Notes: generated from the sequence alone by a model not told the origin. A stretch of 45,859 bases of DNA from Nocardia pseudovaccinii NBRC 100343 (GCF_001613225.1 NZ_BDBY01000218.1:1-45859); one strand, 5' to 3'. Counted from the first letter of the stretch, positions 22,161-30,413 are shown. Program-made: numbers and translations.

Positions 22161-22727
22161 TCAGAGGTTCAGCAGCATTCGAGTATTGCCGAGGGTGTTC
22201 GGTTTCACATAGCTGAGGTCGAGGAATTCCGCGACACCCGGATCGAAGGTCCGGCACATCTCCGCGTACACCTCGGCGGTCACCGGTGTGCCGTCGATTT
22301 CCACGAATCCGTGCCTGCCGAAGAAGTCCACCTCGAAGGTGAGTACGAACAGCCGTCCGAGCTCGAGTTCCCTGGCCACCGTGACCAGCCGTTCCACGAT
22401 GAGCCGACCGACACCATGCCCCTTGACATCGGGATGTACCGCGACCGTGCGCACCTCGCCGAGGTCCGCCCACAGCACATGCAGTGCACCGCAGCCGACC
22501 ACCCGGCCGTCGAGTTCGGCCACCCAGAATTCCTGCACCGCCTCGTACAGTGTGACCAGGTTCTTTTCCAGCAGGATCCGACCGGCGTATTCATCGACGA
22601 GGCTCTTGATCTGGGGCACATCGGAGGTTCGGGCGCGTCGCACGACAGGGACAGATTTGTTCGCGGCAGGTGCCGCGCCCGGATACGCGTCGCTGGTCGA
22701 ACCACCTAGTGGTCCCCGAGAGGTCAT
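22161..22727 (-). CDS. argA: Amino-acid N-acetyltransferase (glutamate N-acetyltransferase, ArgA type)
   Basis: 188 residues from the ATG at 22727; a further upstream in-frame start at 22784 is possible. A single GNAT domain: VVRRARTSDVPQIKSLVDEYA, then EFWVAELDGRVVGCGALHVLWADLGEVRTVAVHPDVKGHGVGRLI, which holds the acetyl-CoA loop VKGHGVGR, and FEVDFFGRHGFVEIDG. This short GNAT form of N-acetylglutamate synthase, making the first arginine intermediate, is known from mycobacteria, where it occupies the same place between ftsK and pgsA. The context strongly supports the call. Confidence 0.88.
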   Translation of the reverse strand: MTSRGPLGGSTSDAYPGAAPAANKSVPVVRRARTSDVPQIKSLVDEYAGRILLEKNLVTLYEAVQEFWVAELDGRVVGCGALHVLWADLGEVRTVAVHPDVKGHGVGRLIVERLVTVARELELGRLFVLTFEVDFFGRHGFVEIDGTPVTAEVYAEMCRTFDPGVAEFLDLSYVKPNTLGNTRMLLNL

Positions 22728-22882
22728 GTGGTGCACAGTAGTCGGCCCGGTTACCGATACTCTGAACGTGTGCCGCACATCCACCCGCTCCGCTCACCGC
22801 ATCGCGTCGGCATGCGTCCGAGCCTCGTCGCGGTGGGTGCTGTGGTCTGTGTGACGGGGTCTTACGCCAGTGAGGCGGGGGC

Positions 22883-23539
22883 GTGAGCGTGCAGCCCGAA
22901 GAGATCGATCGACGCTGGGTCGAACCCGCGGTTCGCGCCGGATTCCCACCCGCCCAGGCCGATCCCGTCGTCCCGCTGATGAATATCGCGAATGTGCTCA
23001 CCATGCTGCGCATCGCGCTGGTGCCGCTGTTCGTGCTCGCGCTGTTCGCGGGCGGCGGCCACCAGACCGGCTGGCGGATCGCGGCCGCCGCGCTGTTCGG
23101 CATCGCCGCGATCACCGATCGCTTCGACGGGCAATTGGCACGCAAATACGGCCTGGTCACCGATTTCGGCAAACTCGCCGATCCCATCGCGGATAAGGCG
23201 CTGATCGGTTCGGCGGTGATCGGACTTTCGATACTCGGCGATCTGCCGTGGTGGATCACCCTGGTCATCTGTGGTCGCGAGATCGGGATCACGCTGCTGC
23301 GGCTGGTGGTGGTGCGGCGCGGCGTGATTCCGGCCGGACGCGGCGGCAAGTTGAAGACGCTCGTGCAGTCGGTCGCGATCGCGGTACTGCTGTTGCCGCT
23401 GCACGGCGGATTCGCCACCGCCGGTATGACATTGATGTATGTGGCCGTCGCGCTGACGGTCATCACCGGCCTCGACTATGTGGGGCAGGCGGCGCGGGTG
23501 TGGCTCGCGGGAGGTCCGGGCCGGACACGCGGCGCATGA
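22883..23539 (+). CDS. pgsA: CDP-alcohol phosphatidyltransferase, PgsA type
   Basis: 218 residues. The enzyme joins CDP-diacylglycerol and glycerol-3-phosphate into phosphatidylglycerol phosphate in the membrane. The family signature DG(x2)AR(x8)G(x3)D(x3)D is complete in FDGQLARKYGLVTDFGKLAD-PIAD (about residues 81-105). Five to six membrane spans follow the pattern of the family, beginning at NIANVLTMLRIALVPLFVLAL. A GTG start at 22883 suits the family N terminus, preceded by a ~30-residue hydrophilic tail. The stop overlaps cinA by four bases. Confidence 0.92.
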   Translation: MSVQPEEIDRRWVEPAVRAGFPPAQADPVVPLMNIANVLTMLRIALVPLFVLALFAGGGHQTGWRIAAAALFGIAAITDRFDGQLARKYGLVTDFGKLADPIADKALIGSAVIGLSILGDLPWWITLVICGREIGITLLRLVVVRRGVIPAGRGGKLKTLVQSVAIAVLLLPLHGGFATAGMTLMYVAVALTVITGLDYVGQAARVWLAGGPGRTRGA

Positions 23540-24030
23540 CCGATCCGCTGACAACCGGAGCGCCCGTCGTCGAATTGGTGCGCGAGCTGGGGGTCGCCCG
23601 GCAGACCGTGGCGACCGCCGAATCGCTGACCGCGGGCCTGCTCGCGGCGACCATCGCCGGGGTGCCGGGTGCCAGTGCGGTGCTACGTGGCGGGCTGGTC
23701 GTCTACGCGACGGAACTCAAACACAGCCTGGCCGGTGTCAGTGACGAAGTGCTCGCGACCGAGGGGCCGGTCGCCGCGAGCACCGCCGAAGAGTTGGCCG
23801 TCGGTGCGCGGCTGCGCTGCGGCGCGGACTGGGGCATCGGATTGACCGGGGTAGCCGGACCCGAATCTCAGGGGGGACATGCCGTCGGCACTGTTTTCCT
23901 CGGACTGGCCGGGCCCGGGCATACCGAGGTCATGCGGCTGAAACTGGACGGCGACCGGTGGGCGATCCGAATCGGCGCTACGCACAGCGCGGTACGGGAG
24001 TTGCGTCGTATCGTGGGAGGCGGCCACTAG
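23536..24030 (+). CDS. cinA: CinA C-terminal-type nicotinamide-nucleotide amidohydrolase
   Basis: 164 residues from an ATG overlapping the pgsA stop. The sequence TVATAESLTAGLLAATIAGVPGASAVLRGG carries the CinA_C (PncC) Ser/Thr signature AESLTAG, and GIGLTGVAGPESQGGHAVGTVFLGL the second signature. PncC deamidates NMN back to nicotinic-acid mononucleotide in pyridine-nucleotide recycling. The stand-alone C-terminal form lacking the molybdopterin-binding half is normal for this locus in actinobacteria. Confidence 0.9.
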   Translation: MTDPLTTGAPVVELVRELGVARQTVATAESLTAGLLAATIAGVPGASAVLRGGLVVYATELKHSLAGVSDEVLATEGPVAASTAEELAVGARLRCGADWGIGLTGVAGPESQGGHAVGTVFLGLAGPGHTEVMRLKLDGDRWAIRIGATHSAVRELRRIVGGGH

Positions 24031-24057
24031 GTGCTGCCGCGCCTGGTTTGCCACCGT

Positions 24058-24085
24058 GGGAACCAACCGGGCCCTGTTCGACGTT
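24058..24085 (+). promoter_or_regulatory. SigE-type (ECF) promoter for clgR-pspA-pspM
   Basis: GGGAACC at 24058-24064 and CGTT at 24082-24085 are separated by 17 bases, the mycobacterial SigE -35/-10 pattern. It lies ~75 bases upstream of clgR, whose orthologue in M. tuberculosis is known to be SigE-dependent. The leader would be ~65 bases. Confidence 0.7.
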
Positions 24086-24159
24086 GTGCCAGAAAGGACG
24101 GCGTGCGCAGCGCTGGTAGGCGCCCGCGGACCCGGTTACTGGGAGCTAAGGAGAACGAC

Positions 24160-24597
24160 ATGACGCTGCTGCGAGAGGCGATCGGGGACAGTCTGCGGCG
24201 TGCTCGTCTCGCCCAGAGCCGGACCCTGCGTGAGGTCTCCACCTCGGCGCGCGTGAGCCTGGGATATCTGTCGGAAGTCGAGCGCGGCCGTAAAGAGGCC
24301 TCCAGTGAACTGCTCGCCGCCATCTGCGCGGCCTTGGATGTGCCGCTGTCGCGGGTGCTCTGGGATGTGAGCACGATCATGGCAGGGGCCGACGGTCTGC
24401 CCGCCGACGCGCCCGCTCAGACCGCCGATGCACCCGAGGCGGAGCGGACCGCCGCGGCCGAACCCGCCGAGACCGCCGCGGAGCCCGCGACCGCCACGAT
24501 GTCGGTGGCCGGTGCCCGGCCGCAGATCGACGAGGACACCCGGATCGTCATTCCGGCCCCGCGGGCCGACATGCTGGTCCTGGTGAAAAGCAACTGA
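24160..24597 (+). CDS. clgR: ClgR transcriptional activator of proteolysis and envelope-stress genes
   Basis: 145 residues from ATG 24160 with AAGGAGA upstream. The N-terminal Cro/C1-type HTH (about 5-65) reads LREAIGDSLRRARLAQ, then TLREVSTSARVSLGYLSEVERGRKEAS, matching ClgR, the activator of clpP1P2/clpC and the psp operon. The middle is an Ala/Glu/Pro-rich linker (residues ~78-118) and the C terminus ends hydrophobically (MLVLVKSN), typical of a Clp-degraded regulator. First gene of the stress operon clgR-pspA-pspM. Confidence 0.93.
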   Translation: MTLLREAIGDSLRRARLAQSRTLREVSTSARVSLGYLSEVERGRKEASSELLAAICAALDVPLSRVLWDVSTIMAGADGLPADAPAQTADAPEAERTAAAEPAETAAEPATATMSVAGARPQIDEDTRIVIPAPRADMLVLVKSN

Positions 24598-24678
24598 TCG
24601 ATAGACGAGAGGTGGCGTCCGCGGCCGACGCTGCGAACCGGTGCCGAAAGCGGATAGATTCTGTACTAGGCGTCAGTT

Positions 24679-24698
24679 GGGCCGGGTTCGCCCGGCCC
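24679..24698 (+). promoter_or_regulatory. Tetraloop hairpin in the clgR-pspA gap
   Basis: GGGCCGGG-TTCG-CCCGGCCC is a perfect 8-bp stem with a UUCG tetraloop in the 202-base gap between clgR and pspA. Without a U-tract it is more likely an mRNA processing or stability element, or a weak attenuator, than a full terminator. Confidence 0.5.
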
Positions 24699-24799
24699 GG
24701 GTGCCACATGGTGGAGGATAGGCACATATCGGGTGCGTGACGGTCGCGCACTAGAGTCGCGGTAAAGCGCGGCGCATCTTATGGAGGCGGGATCAATCG

Positions 24800-25633
24800 A
24801 TGGCTAATCCGTTCGTCAAGGCCTGGAAGTACATGATGGCCCTCTTCGATTCGAAGATCGAGGAGCATGCGGATCCGAAGGTCCAGATTCAGCAGGCTAT
24901 CGAGGAAGCTCAGCGTCAGCATCAGGCCCTCTCGCAGCAGGCCGCGTCGGTCATCGGCAACCAGCGTCAGCTGGAGATGAAGCTGAACCGTCAGCTCGAC
25001 GATGTCGAGAAGCTCAATGCCAATGCGCGCCAGGCCGTCATGCTGGCCGATCAGGCCGCCGCGGCCGGTGATACCGAGAAGGCGATCCAGTACACCAACG
25101 CCGCCGAGGCATTCGCCGCGCAGTTGGTCACCGCCGAGCAGGCCGTCGAGGACCTCAAGGTGCTGCACGACCAGTCGCTGCAGGCGGCCGCGCAAGCCAA
25201 GAAGGCGGTCGAGCAGAACGCGATGCTGTTGCAGCAGAAGGTCGCCGAGCGCACCAAACTGCTCAGCCAGCTGGAGCAGGCCAAGATGCAGGAGCAGGTC
25301 TCGGCATCGCTGCAGCGGATGGATTCGACGCTGTCCGCGCCCGGCACGACGCCGAGCCTGGATGCCGTGCGCGAGAAGATCGAGCGCCGCTATGCGAATG
25401 CGCTGGGCGCCGCCGAACTCGCGGGCAATTCGGTGCAGGGCCGGATGCTCGAGGTACAGCAGGCCAGCATTCAGATGGCCGGACACAGCAAGCTGGAGCA
25501 GATCCGCGCCTCGATGCGCGGCGATGCGCTGCCCGCAGGCGGAGCGACTCCGGCGATCAATCCGGGTGCCGCGCAGGCGAATCCGGCACAGCCGCAGCCA
25601 CAGATGAACAAGGGCCAGACCGCGCAGCAGTAG
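24800..25633 (+). CDS. pspA: PspA/IM30 family phage-shock protein (35-kDa antigen type)
   Basis: 277 residues, almost entirely helical: MANPFVKAWKYMMALFDSKIEEHADPKVQIQQAIEEAQ begins with the amphipathic membrane-binding helix, then long coiled coils to ~residue 225. The C-terminal tail is a flexible Pro/Gln/Ala-rich stretch. PspA is an ESCRT-III-like scaffold on the cytoplasmic membrane that stabilises it under stress. Sequence and context match the mycobacterial 35-kDa antigen encoded after clgR. GGAGG precedes the start. Confidence 0.95.
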   Translation: MANPFVKAWKYMMALFDSKIEEHADPKVQIQQAIEEAQRQHQALSQQAASVIGNQRQLEMKLNRQLDDVEKLNANARQAVMLADQAAAAGDTEKAIQYTNAAEAFAAQLVTAEQAVEDLKVLHDQSLQAAAQAKKAVEQNAMLLQQKVAERTKLLSQLEQAKMQEQVSASLQRMDSTLSAPGTTPSLDAVREKIERRYANALGAAELAGNSVQGRMLEVQQASIQMAGHSKLEQIRASMRGDALPAGGATPAINPGAAQANPAQPQPQMNKGQTAQQ

Positions 25634-25800
25634 CCCGTCGTTCGAAATACATACGGCGTTCGAAATAAATACAGTTCGGCGAGGACTGGTTCGGTGGAAG
25701 ACATGGCACGGGTACCTGGCGGGTCGGCCGTCGGTCATGCTCGGGCCCTGCCTGTCCGGCCACCGCTGATCGCGCCGAACGCGTGCCCTGGAGGAGACCG

Positions 25801-26691
25801 ATGAGCCCACAGGGACCTCGCGAACAAGGTCGGGGTGGTCGTCGTCGTGGTGCCGCGCTCGTGCGCGCACAGGCAGCACTCGCACCGCAGCCGGGGAGCC
25901 TGCCCGACAGTCTGCGCGAGGTGGGCGAACATGCGCTGGTCGCGGTGCGGCGCTGGGCGGATCCGCGCGAGCGGGAGTTGCGCAAGCGCCGCAGGGCCCG
26001 CCGCCGCAGCTTCCAACTGGGCACGGTCGGTGGTCTCACCACTGCGGGAACCGTTGGGCTGATGGTGCTTTCGGCACCGGTATGGGCAGTGGTCGTGGTG
26101 GGCGGAGGAGCGGTGGCGCTGGTCACCGGTACCGCGCTCAGTGCCCGCCGCTACCTCCAATTGCGCAGCTCACCGCTGCCGCAGGCAGCTTTCGTGCCGC
26201 GCAAACAGCCACCCACGTGGTCATCCGCGCGCGGGCCGATTTCCCGCCTGGTTCGGGCGGAGAAGGCGCTACACGGCCTCGGCACGCAGATCGCCCGCTC
26301 GAACCGGCTCCCCGAGGACGAGCTCGCCGACATGATCGAAACCGCGGGTTCGGGTGCGGCCGCGCTGCACGCGCTGGCCGCCGACATCACCGCGATGGAA
26401 CAGGCACTCGGCGCCATGGGACGCTCGAAATCCGTTGCCGCCGTTGGCCTCACCGAGAACATGCAATTCGCGCTCGGCCGCCTCGATAGCGGGGTCGCCG
26501 AGTACGAACAGGTAGTCGCCGCGGCGGGGCGGATTCTCGCGGTGCCCGAAAGTGCGGTGCTCCGGCACAACTTCGACACCATCGTCGCCGATCTGCGCGA
26601 CGCGGCCGATCGCCTGGACGGGTGGGCGCAGGCCCTCACCGAGGTGGCCGATCAGCACGCCCCCACTTCACTTCCGCCGCAGGGGAACTAG
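25801..26691 (+). CDS. PspM-like membrane partner of PspA
   Basis: 296 residues from ATG 25801, preceded by GAGGAG (25791-25796). A strongly basic stretch (RELRKRRRARRRSFQ) leads into two close membrane spans (about 75-115). The rest is cytoplasmic and helical, with RAEKALHGLGTQIARSNRLPEDELADMIETA and IVADLRDAADRLDGWAQAL. In M. tuberculosis the gene after pspA encodes PspM, a two-span protein that joins the ClgR-PspA circuit; place and topology agree. No PspN-like gene follows; the next feature is an insertion sequence. Confidence 0.82.
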   Translation: MSPQGPREQGRGGRRRGAALVRAQAALAPQPGSLPDSLREVGEHALVAVRRWADPRERELRKRRRARRRSFQLGTVGGLTTAGTVGLMVLSAPVWAVVVVGGGAVALVTGTALSARRYLQLRSSPLPQAAFVPRKQPPTWSSARGPISRLVRAEKALHGLGTQIARSNRLPEDELADMIETAGSGAAALHALAADITAMEQALGAMGRSKSVAAVGLTENMQFALGRLDSGVAEYEQVVAAAGRILAVPESAVLRHNFDTIVADLRDAADRLDGWAQALTEVADQHAPTSLPPQGN

Positions 26692-26708
26692 CCAGCGGCT
26701 CATGCCGC

Positions 26709-26728
26709 GCCGGGCCGAGGTGCCCGGC
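26709..26728 (+). terminator. Hairpin after the psp operon
   Basis: GCCGGGC-cgaggt-GCCCGGC is a perfect 7-bp stem starting 17 bases after the pspM stop. No U-tract; likely operon end signal. Confidence 0.5.
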
Positions 26729-26869
26729 AGGAGAAGACCTCAGTCGCAGCGCAGCTGGTCAGCTGGTCACTAAGCGCTGGTGGAGGCAAACACCGAGAAG
26801 GGCCCCGCCGCCATGCATTCTCGTGGGCTCGGTGTGCTGTGGGGCTAGACATCCCAGGACCGTAGGTTG

Positions 26870-28093
26870 TCAAGCGGCTTCGGTGTTTCGGTTGGTTTGT
26901 CGGTGTGCCCAGGCGGTTTGTTCGTTGTAGGGGGTGTGGTGGCGAAGGCATCCGTGGAGGATGCCGACGAGGCGGTTTCCGAGGGCGCGCAGGGCTTGGT
27001 GGTGCAGGTCTCCGGCGGTGCGTCGTTGGTCGTAGTAGGTGCGGGCGCCGGGGCTGTTCTGCAGGGTGCAGAAGGCCCAGGCGTCGATGGCGTCGTAGAG
27101 TCGCCGGTTGCGGACGTGGCGGGCGAGTACGGCGCGTTTTCTGCCGGATGCGATGGTCAGTGGTGAGGTTCCGGCGTAGTTTTTGCGAGACTTGGCGGTG
27201 GTGTAGCGGTTCGGGTCGTCCCCGAACTCACCGAGCACCCGGGCGCCGAGGATGACACCGAGTCCTGGCAGGGAGAGGTAGATTCCGGCGTCCGGGTGTG
27301 TCTCAAAATGTGACGCGAGCGCGGTTTCGAGTTCGCTGATCGCGGTGTTGATCTCGGTGATGATGCCGACCGCGGCGCGGGTGGTGGCGGCGAACGCGGT
27401 GGTGATCGCGTCGGTCGTGTGTAGGTGTTCGGTGCGTAGCGCGGCCTGGATCTGTTGGGCACGTTGTTCGATATTGCGTTGGCGCCCAGCACGTTTGAGC
27501 GTGGCCTGGATCGCGGACATACTCAGCCGGGCGCCTTCGGCCGGGCTGGGTGCGCGCCCGAGCACGGCGAGTGCGTCACGGCAGGCCAGATCATCGAAAG
27601 CCTCCAGCGCGGCCGGGAAGTACTCGCGCAGCGCCGACCGCAGGGCGTTGGTGTGCCGGTTACGTGCCCAGATCAGGTTCTGGTGTCCGCGGGCGAGGAC
27701 CTTGATCGCCTCGGCTTCGGGGCTGTCACCGGCGATCGGGCGGTGGTTATGTCGGTCGGTGCGTACCAGATCGGCGAGCAGTTTCGCGTCTCCGGCATCG
27801 GATTTCGCCCCGGAAACGTGATGGCGGTCGCGGTAGCGGGCGACCGCGAGCGGGTTGATCGCATACACCTGATAGCCGCTGGTGGCCAGCGCGTCGACCC
27901 ACAAACCCCGGTCGGTTTCGATGCCGATCACGACCTCGCGTGGATCGGCCGCATGGGCGGCCACCAGGTCGTGGAAGATGCTGATGCCTGCTAGTCCCTC
28001 GGGCAGGCGCCGTGAGGCCAGCCGTTTGCCGTCTACGTTCATGATGTGGACGTCGTGGTGATCTTCGGCCCAGTCATCGCCGACGAAGATCAA
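26870..28093 (-). mobile_element. IS110-family transposase (DEDD recombinase)
   Basis: 407 residues if started at TTG 28093, which follows GAAGGGGTG; a longer in-frame ATG start at 28216 would run through the non-coding end. N-terminal RuvC-like DEDD domain: FVGDDWAEDHHDVHIM (Asp), VVIGIETDRGLW (Glu), KSDAGDAKLLADLVRTDRH (Asp/Asp). The C-terminal transposase_20 domain contains the helix-hairpin YLSLPGLGVILGARVLGEFG and the catalytic-serine motif YAGTSPLTIASG. Length is normal and no stop or frameshift is seen, so it may be active. IS110 elements use an RNA-guided mechanism with the guide in the non-coding end. The element ends were not determined. Confidence 0.93.
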
Positions 28094-28300
28094 CGGATCA
28101 CCCCTTCTCGTGCCGATCAGCGGAAATGTGTTCGAGCCCAAGGCGACCCGGCGGCGACCTAATGGATCAGTGCTCAACCCGGCACGACACCCCATCAGCG
28201 CTACAAGCAGCCTCACCGACCGGCCGGGGCACGATCTAACCCTAGGAATCGGACAGCACTCCAGGTGGCAGAAGTGCTCACCGACCGGCGGCTCGGTTGA
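28094..28300 (-). other. Non-coding end of the IS110 element, candidate bridge-RNA region
   Basis: About 200 bases upstream of the transposase start on the same strand with no credible ORF. In the group of IS110 elements whose guide lies at the 5' side, this is the place of the bridge RNA. The stretch contains two copies of CTCACCGACCGGC (28212-28224 and 28277-28289) 65 bases apart. Boundaries and fold not established. Confidence 0.4.
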
Positions 28301-28422
28301 TCAGCCTCACCCCGACCGATCACTCCCGGTCGTAGGCTCGCCGATCGCCTCCCATTAGGTGGTTGGGCTGATGGGCGGGTGGTCGACCACCGTGAGGTGA
28401 CCGGCTTGGGGTCGGTCGGCCC

Positions 28423-28720
28423 GATGTCACCGCCGCGGTTCTCACGGCCCGGCTGCGCCTGCATTCCGCCGCCAACCTGGCGCTGCTGGACGAGTACGCC
28501 GACCATCTGCGGGCGCTGTCGAGCATCATCGCGAGTGCGCACCCGAGCGACCCGCAGACATTCGGCCTGGCTGAGCATCTCGCCGACTTCGGCCGAATCC
28601 AAGAGGAGCGCATCCGAGAAGCGCAGCGGGCCGGGGTATTTCGGATTTCGACCCAACGGTCATGGTCATCGCCATGCGGGGCGCGCTCGATGCGGCGATC
28701 GCCCGCGCCTCTGTGGGGTC
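28423..28720 (+). pseudogene. C-terminal remnant of a TetR-family regulator
   Basis: The frame from 28423 reads LTARLRLHSAANLALLDEYA, then HLRALSSIIASAHPSDPQTFG and LAEHLADFGRIQEERIREAQRAG. After a frame change near 28636 it continues ISDFDPTVMVIAMRGALDAAIARA. This is the C-terminal ligand-binding half of a TetR regulator (the IREAQRAG...FDP..MA..IRGA pattern). The DNA-binding half is missing; the sequence upstream is the end of the insertion sequence. Confidence 0.6.
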
Positions 28721-28878
28721 TGGGCTTCGCCCTCGACGCCGTAGCGCGGGTCGTGCTCGCCTACACCCTCCCGGTCGATTCGGTGCCGCTGGTCGGCACG
28801 TTGCGGTGGCTCGTCGTCCTCGGTGGGCTCTTCGCCTTCGATTACGCCTATGTCACCGAAGACGGGCTGAAGGTCTGA
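28720..28878 (+). pseudogene. C-terminal remnant of a small membrane protein
   Basis: The frame ending at TGA 28876-28878 gives WGLGFALDAVARVVLAYTLP, then VDSVPLVGTLRWLVVLGGLFAFDYAYVTEDGLKV: two membrane spans and a short tail. It begins abruptly within the TetR remnant and has no ribosome site, so it is probably the truncated end of a multi-span protein rather than an intact small protein; an ATG at 28690 could still start a 62-residue product. Confidence 0.5.
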
Positions 28879-28959
28879 GTCGCCGCCGAAACCCCGGCCG
28901 ACCGTGCGTGCTGGTCTCGCAGGGGGTTTTGTGCTGTCGGGACGCGGTCGGAGCCTATA

Positions 28960-29021
28960 TGCAACCAATGGTTGCGCGATAATCGATGGTCGGCTACTGT
29001 GATGTGCAACCAAACGTTGCA
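28960..29021 (+). promoter_or_regulatory. Promoter with twin operators for the SRPBCC-ArsR operon
   Basis: Two copies of TGCAAC-N5-GTTGC: 28960-28976 (spacer CAATG) and 29005-29021 (spacer CAAAC), 45 bases centre to centre. Between them is a promoter: -35 TTGCGC (28972-28977), 17-base spacer, -10 TACTGT (28995-29000). One operator covers the -35 and the other lies just after the -10. The ArsR-type regulator encoded as second gene is the likely ligand. Confidence 0.7.
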
Positions 29022-29035
29022 GATGGAGGAAGAGT

Positions 29036-29485
29036 ATGGAGTACGGCAGCATCGAGCGCGAGATCCACGTCGACGCCTCGCCCGAAGTTGTCTTCGAGGT
29101 GGTCAGCAGCCCGGAACACATCTCGGAATGGTGGTCCGACGCGGCCGATTTCGAGGCCACTCCCGGCGCGGTCGGTGAACTGGTCTTCGGCGACCGGGAA
29201 CATGTCGCTCCGATCACCGTGGTGACCGTCGAGCGGCCGCGGCTGTTCTCGTTCCGCTGGTGCTATCCGGAGGGCTCGGCGGACCTGGCCGACTCGCTGC
29301 TGGTCACTTTCGAGCTCACCCCGGCGGGCTCGGGCACCAGGATTCGCCTCACCGAGACCGGGTTCCGTGAGATGGGTTGGGAGGCTGCGAAGTTGGAGGA
29401 GGTCTACCAAGACCACAGCGCGGGTTGGGACAGGTTCGTTCCGCAACTCGGCGAGTACATCGCGCGGCTGGTGTCGACCCCGTGA
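29036..29485 (+). CDS. SRPBCC/AHSA1-like protein
   Basis: 149 residues of the Bet v1-like START/AHSA1 fold: the start SIEREIHVDASPEVVFEVVSSPEHISEWWSDAA and the end GWDRFVPQLGEYIARLV are the classic ends of the family, with GDREHVAPITVVTVERPRLFSFRW in the middle. Such proteins bind hydrophobic ligands in a deep cavity; no reaction can be assigned. GGAGGA lies at 29025-29030. Its stop overlaps the GTG of the ArsR gene, and another SRPBCC gene follows, a layout widespread in actinobacteria. Confidence 0.9.
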   Translation: MEYGSIEREIHVDASPEVVFEVVSSPEHISEWWSDAADFEATPGAVGELVFGDREHVAPITVVTVERPRLFSFRWCYPEGSADLADSLLVTFELTPAGSGTRIRLTETGFREMGWEAAKLEEVYQDHSAGWDRFVPQLGEYIARLVSTP

Positions 29486-29829
29486 CCGCTACCGTCGACG
29501 ACGACCTGTGGTCCGCGGTCGGGGATCCGACCCGTCGGCGGATGCTCGACCTGCTCCTGGCGGCCGGCGATGGCACGGCCACCAGTCTCAGCGAGCAGCT
29601 GCCCGTGACACGGCAGGCCATCGCGAAACATCTGGGCGTGCTCGACCGCGCCGGCCTGGTGCACGTCACGCCCGCGGGGCGGGAACGGAGGTATCGGGTG
29701 GATGAGGCGCAACTTGCCCGCGCGGTCGCGCAGTTGTCCTCGGTCGGGGCGGCGTGGGACGCCAGGCTCCGGCGCATCAAGCGGATCGCCGAGGCGATTC
29801 AACGCACAAAAGATCAGCAGCAGAAGTGA
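29482..29829 (+). CDS. ArsR-family winged-helix repressor
   Basis: 115 residues from GTG 29482, overlapping the previous stop by four bases. LWSAVGDPTRRRMLDLLLAAGDGTATSLSEQLPVTRQAIAKHLGVLDRAGLVHVTPAGRERRYRVD is a textbook ArsR fold: QAIAKHL is the recognition helix and the RERRYRVD turn the wing. No Cys pair for metal binding, so it probably senses an organic ligand or a partner. Sandwiched between two SRPBCC genes whose ligand-binding folds may be its functional partners. Likely acts at the twin operators upstream of the operon. Confidence 0.93.
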   Translation: MTATVDDDLWSAVGDPTRRRMLDLLLAAGDGTATSLSEQLPVTRQAIAKHLGVLDRAGLVHVTPAGRERRYRVDEAQLARAVAQLSSVGAAWDARLRRIKRIAEAIQRTKDQQQK

Positions 29830-29858
29830 AAATCCGACACTGGAAAGAGGATTCGAGA

Positions 29859-30302
29859 ATGGTGGATATCCTGCACCGAGTCGCAATCGAAGCGCCGACG
29901 GCCGAGGTCTATGCGGCCCTGACCACCGTCGAGGGGCTCGCGGGTTGGTGGGCGAACAACACCCAGGGCAAAGGCAATGACGTCGGCGGCGTGCTCCAAT
30001 TCCGTTTCGATGCCGGTGGATTCGATATGAAGGTCCTCGAGCTCGACCCGGGCAAGCGCGTGCGCTGGGAAGTCGTCGAGGGACCCGAAGAATGGGTCGG
30101 CACTCAGGTGGACTGGAACCTCGACCAGGTCGGCGACTACACCGTCGTCCTCTTCGAACACGAAGGCTGGAAGGAACCGGTCGAATTCATGTACCACTGC
30201 AGCACCAAGTGGGCGGTCTTCCTGCTGAGCCTGAAGTCGCTGGTGGAGACCGGAAGAGGCGCGCCCGATCCGCACGACGTCAAGATCGACAACTGGAACT
30301 GA
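29859..30302 (+). CDS. SRPBCC/AHSA1-like protein, second copy
   Basis: 147 residues from ATG 29859 with GGAAAGAGG upstream. It begins VDILHRVAIEAPTAEVYAALTTVEGLAGWWANNTQG and ends EFMYHCSTKWAVFLLSLKSLVETGRGAPDPHD, which is typical of the single-domain AHSA1 group. FDAGGFDMKVLELDPGKRVRWEVVEGP supplies the central strands. It differs clearly from the first copy, so this is not a recent duplication. Third gene of the SRPBCC-ArsR-SRPBCC operon. Confidence 0.9.
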   Translation: MVDILHRVAIEAPTAEVYAALTTVEGLAGWWANNTQGKGNDVGGVLQFRFDAGGFDMKVLELDPGKRVRWEVVEGPEEWVGTQVDWNLDQVGDYTVVLFEHEGWKEPVEFMYHCSTKWAVFLLSLKSLVETGRGAPDPHDVKIDNWN

Positions 30303-30333
30303 CGCGGCGGGCCTTCCTGCGAATCGAACAGGC

Positions 30334-30393
30334 GATCACCATGCGCCGACGGGTCAGGGTCTCTCGACCGATGCCGCCCAACGCATGGTGATC
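30334..30393. terminator. Bidirectional hairpin between convergent genes
   Basis: GATCACCATGCG (30334-30345) and CGCATGGTGATC (30382-30393) are perfect 12-base inverted repeats with a 36-base loop, exactly between the end of the SRPBCC operon and the end of the galactarate dehydratase gene. Probably a shared transcription end signal. Confidence 0.6.
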
Positions 30394-30413
30394 ATCTGAC
30401 CGGCTCAATGGCG

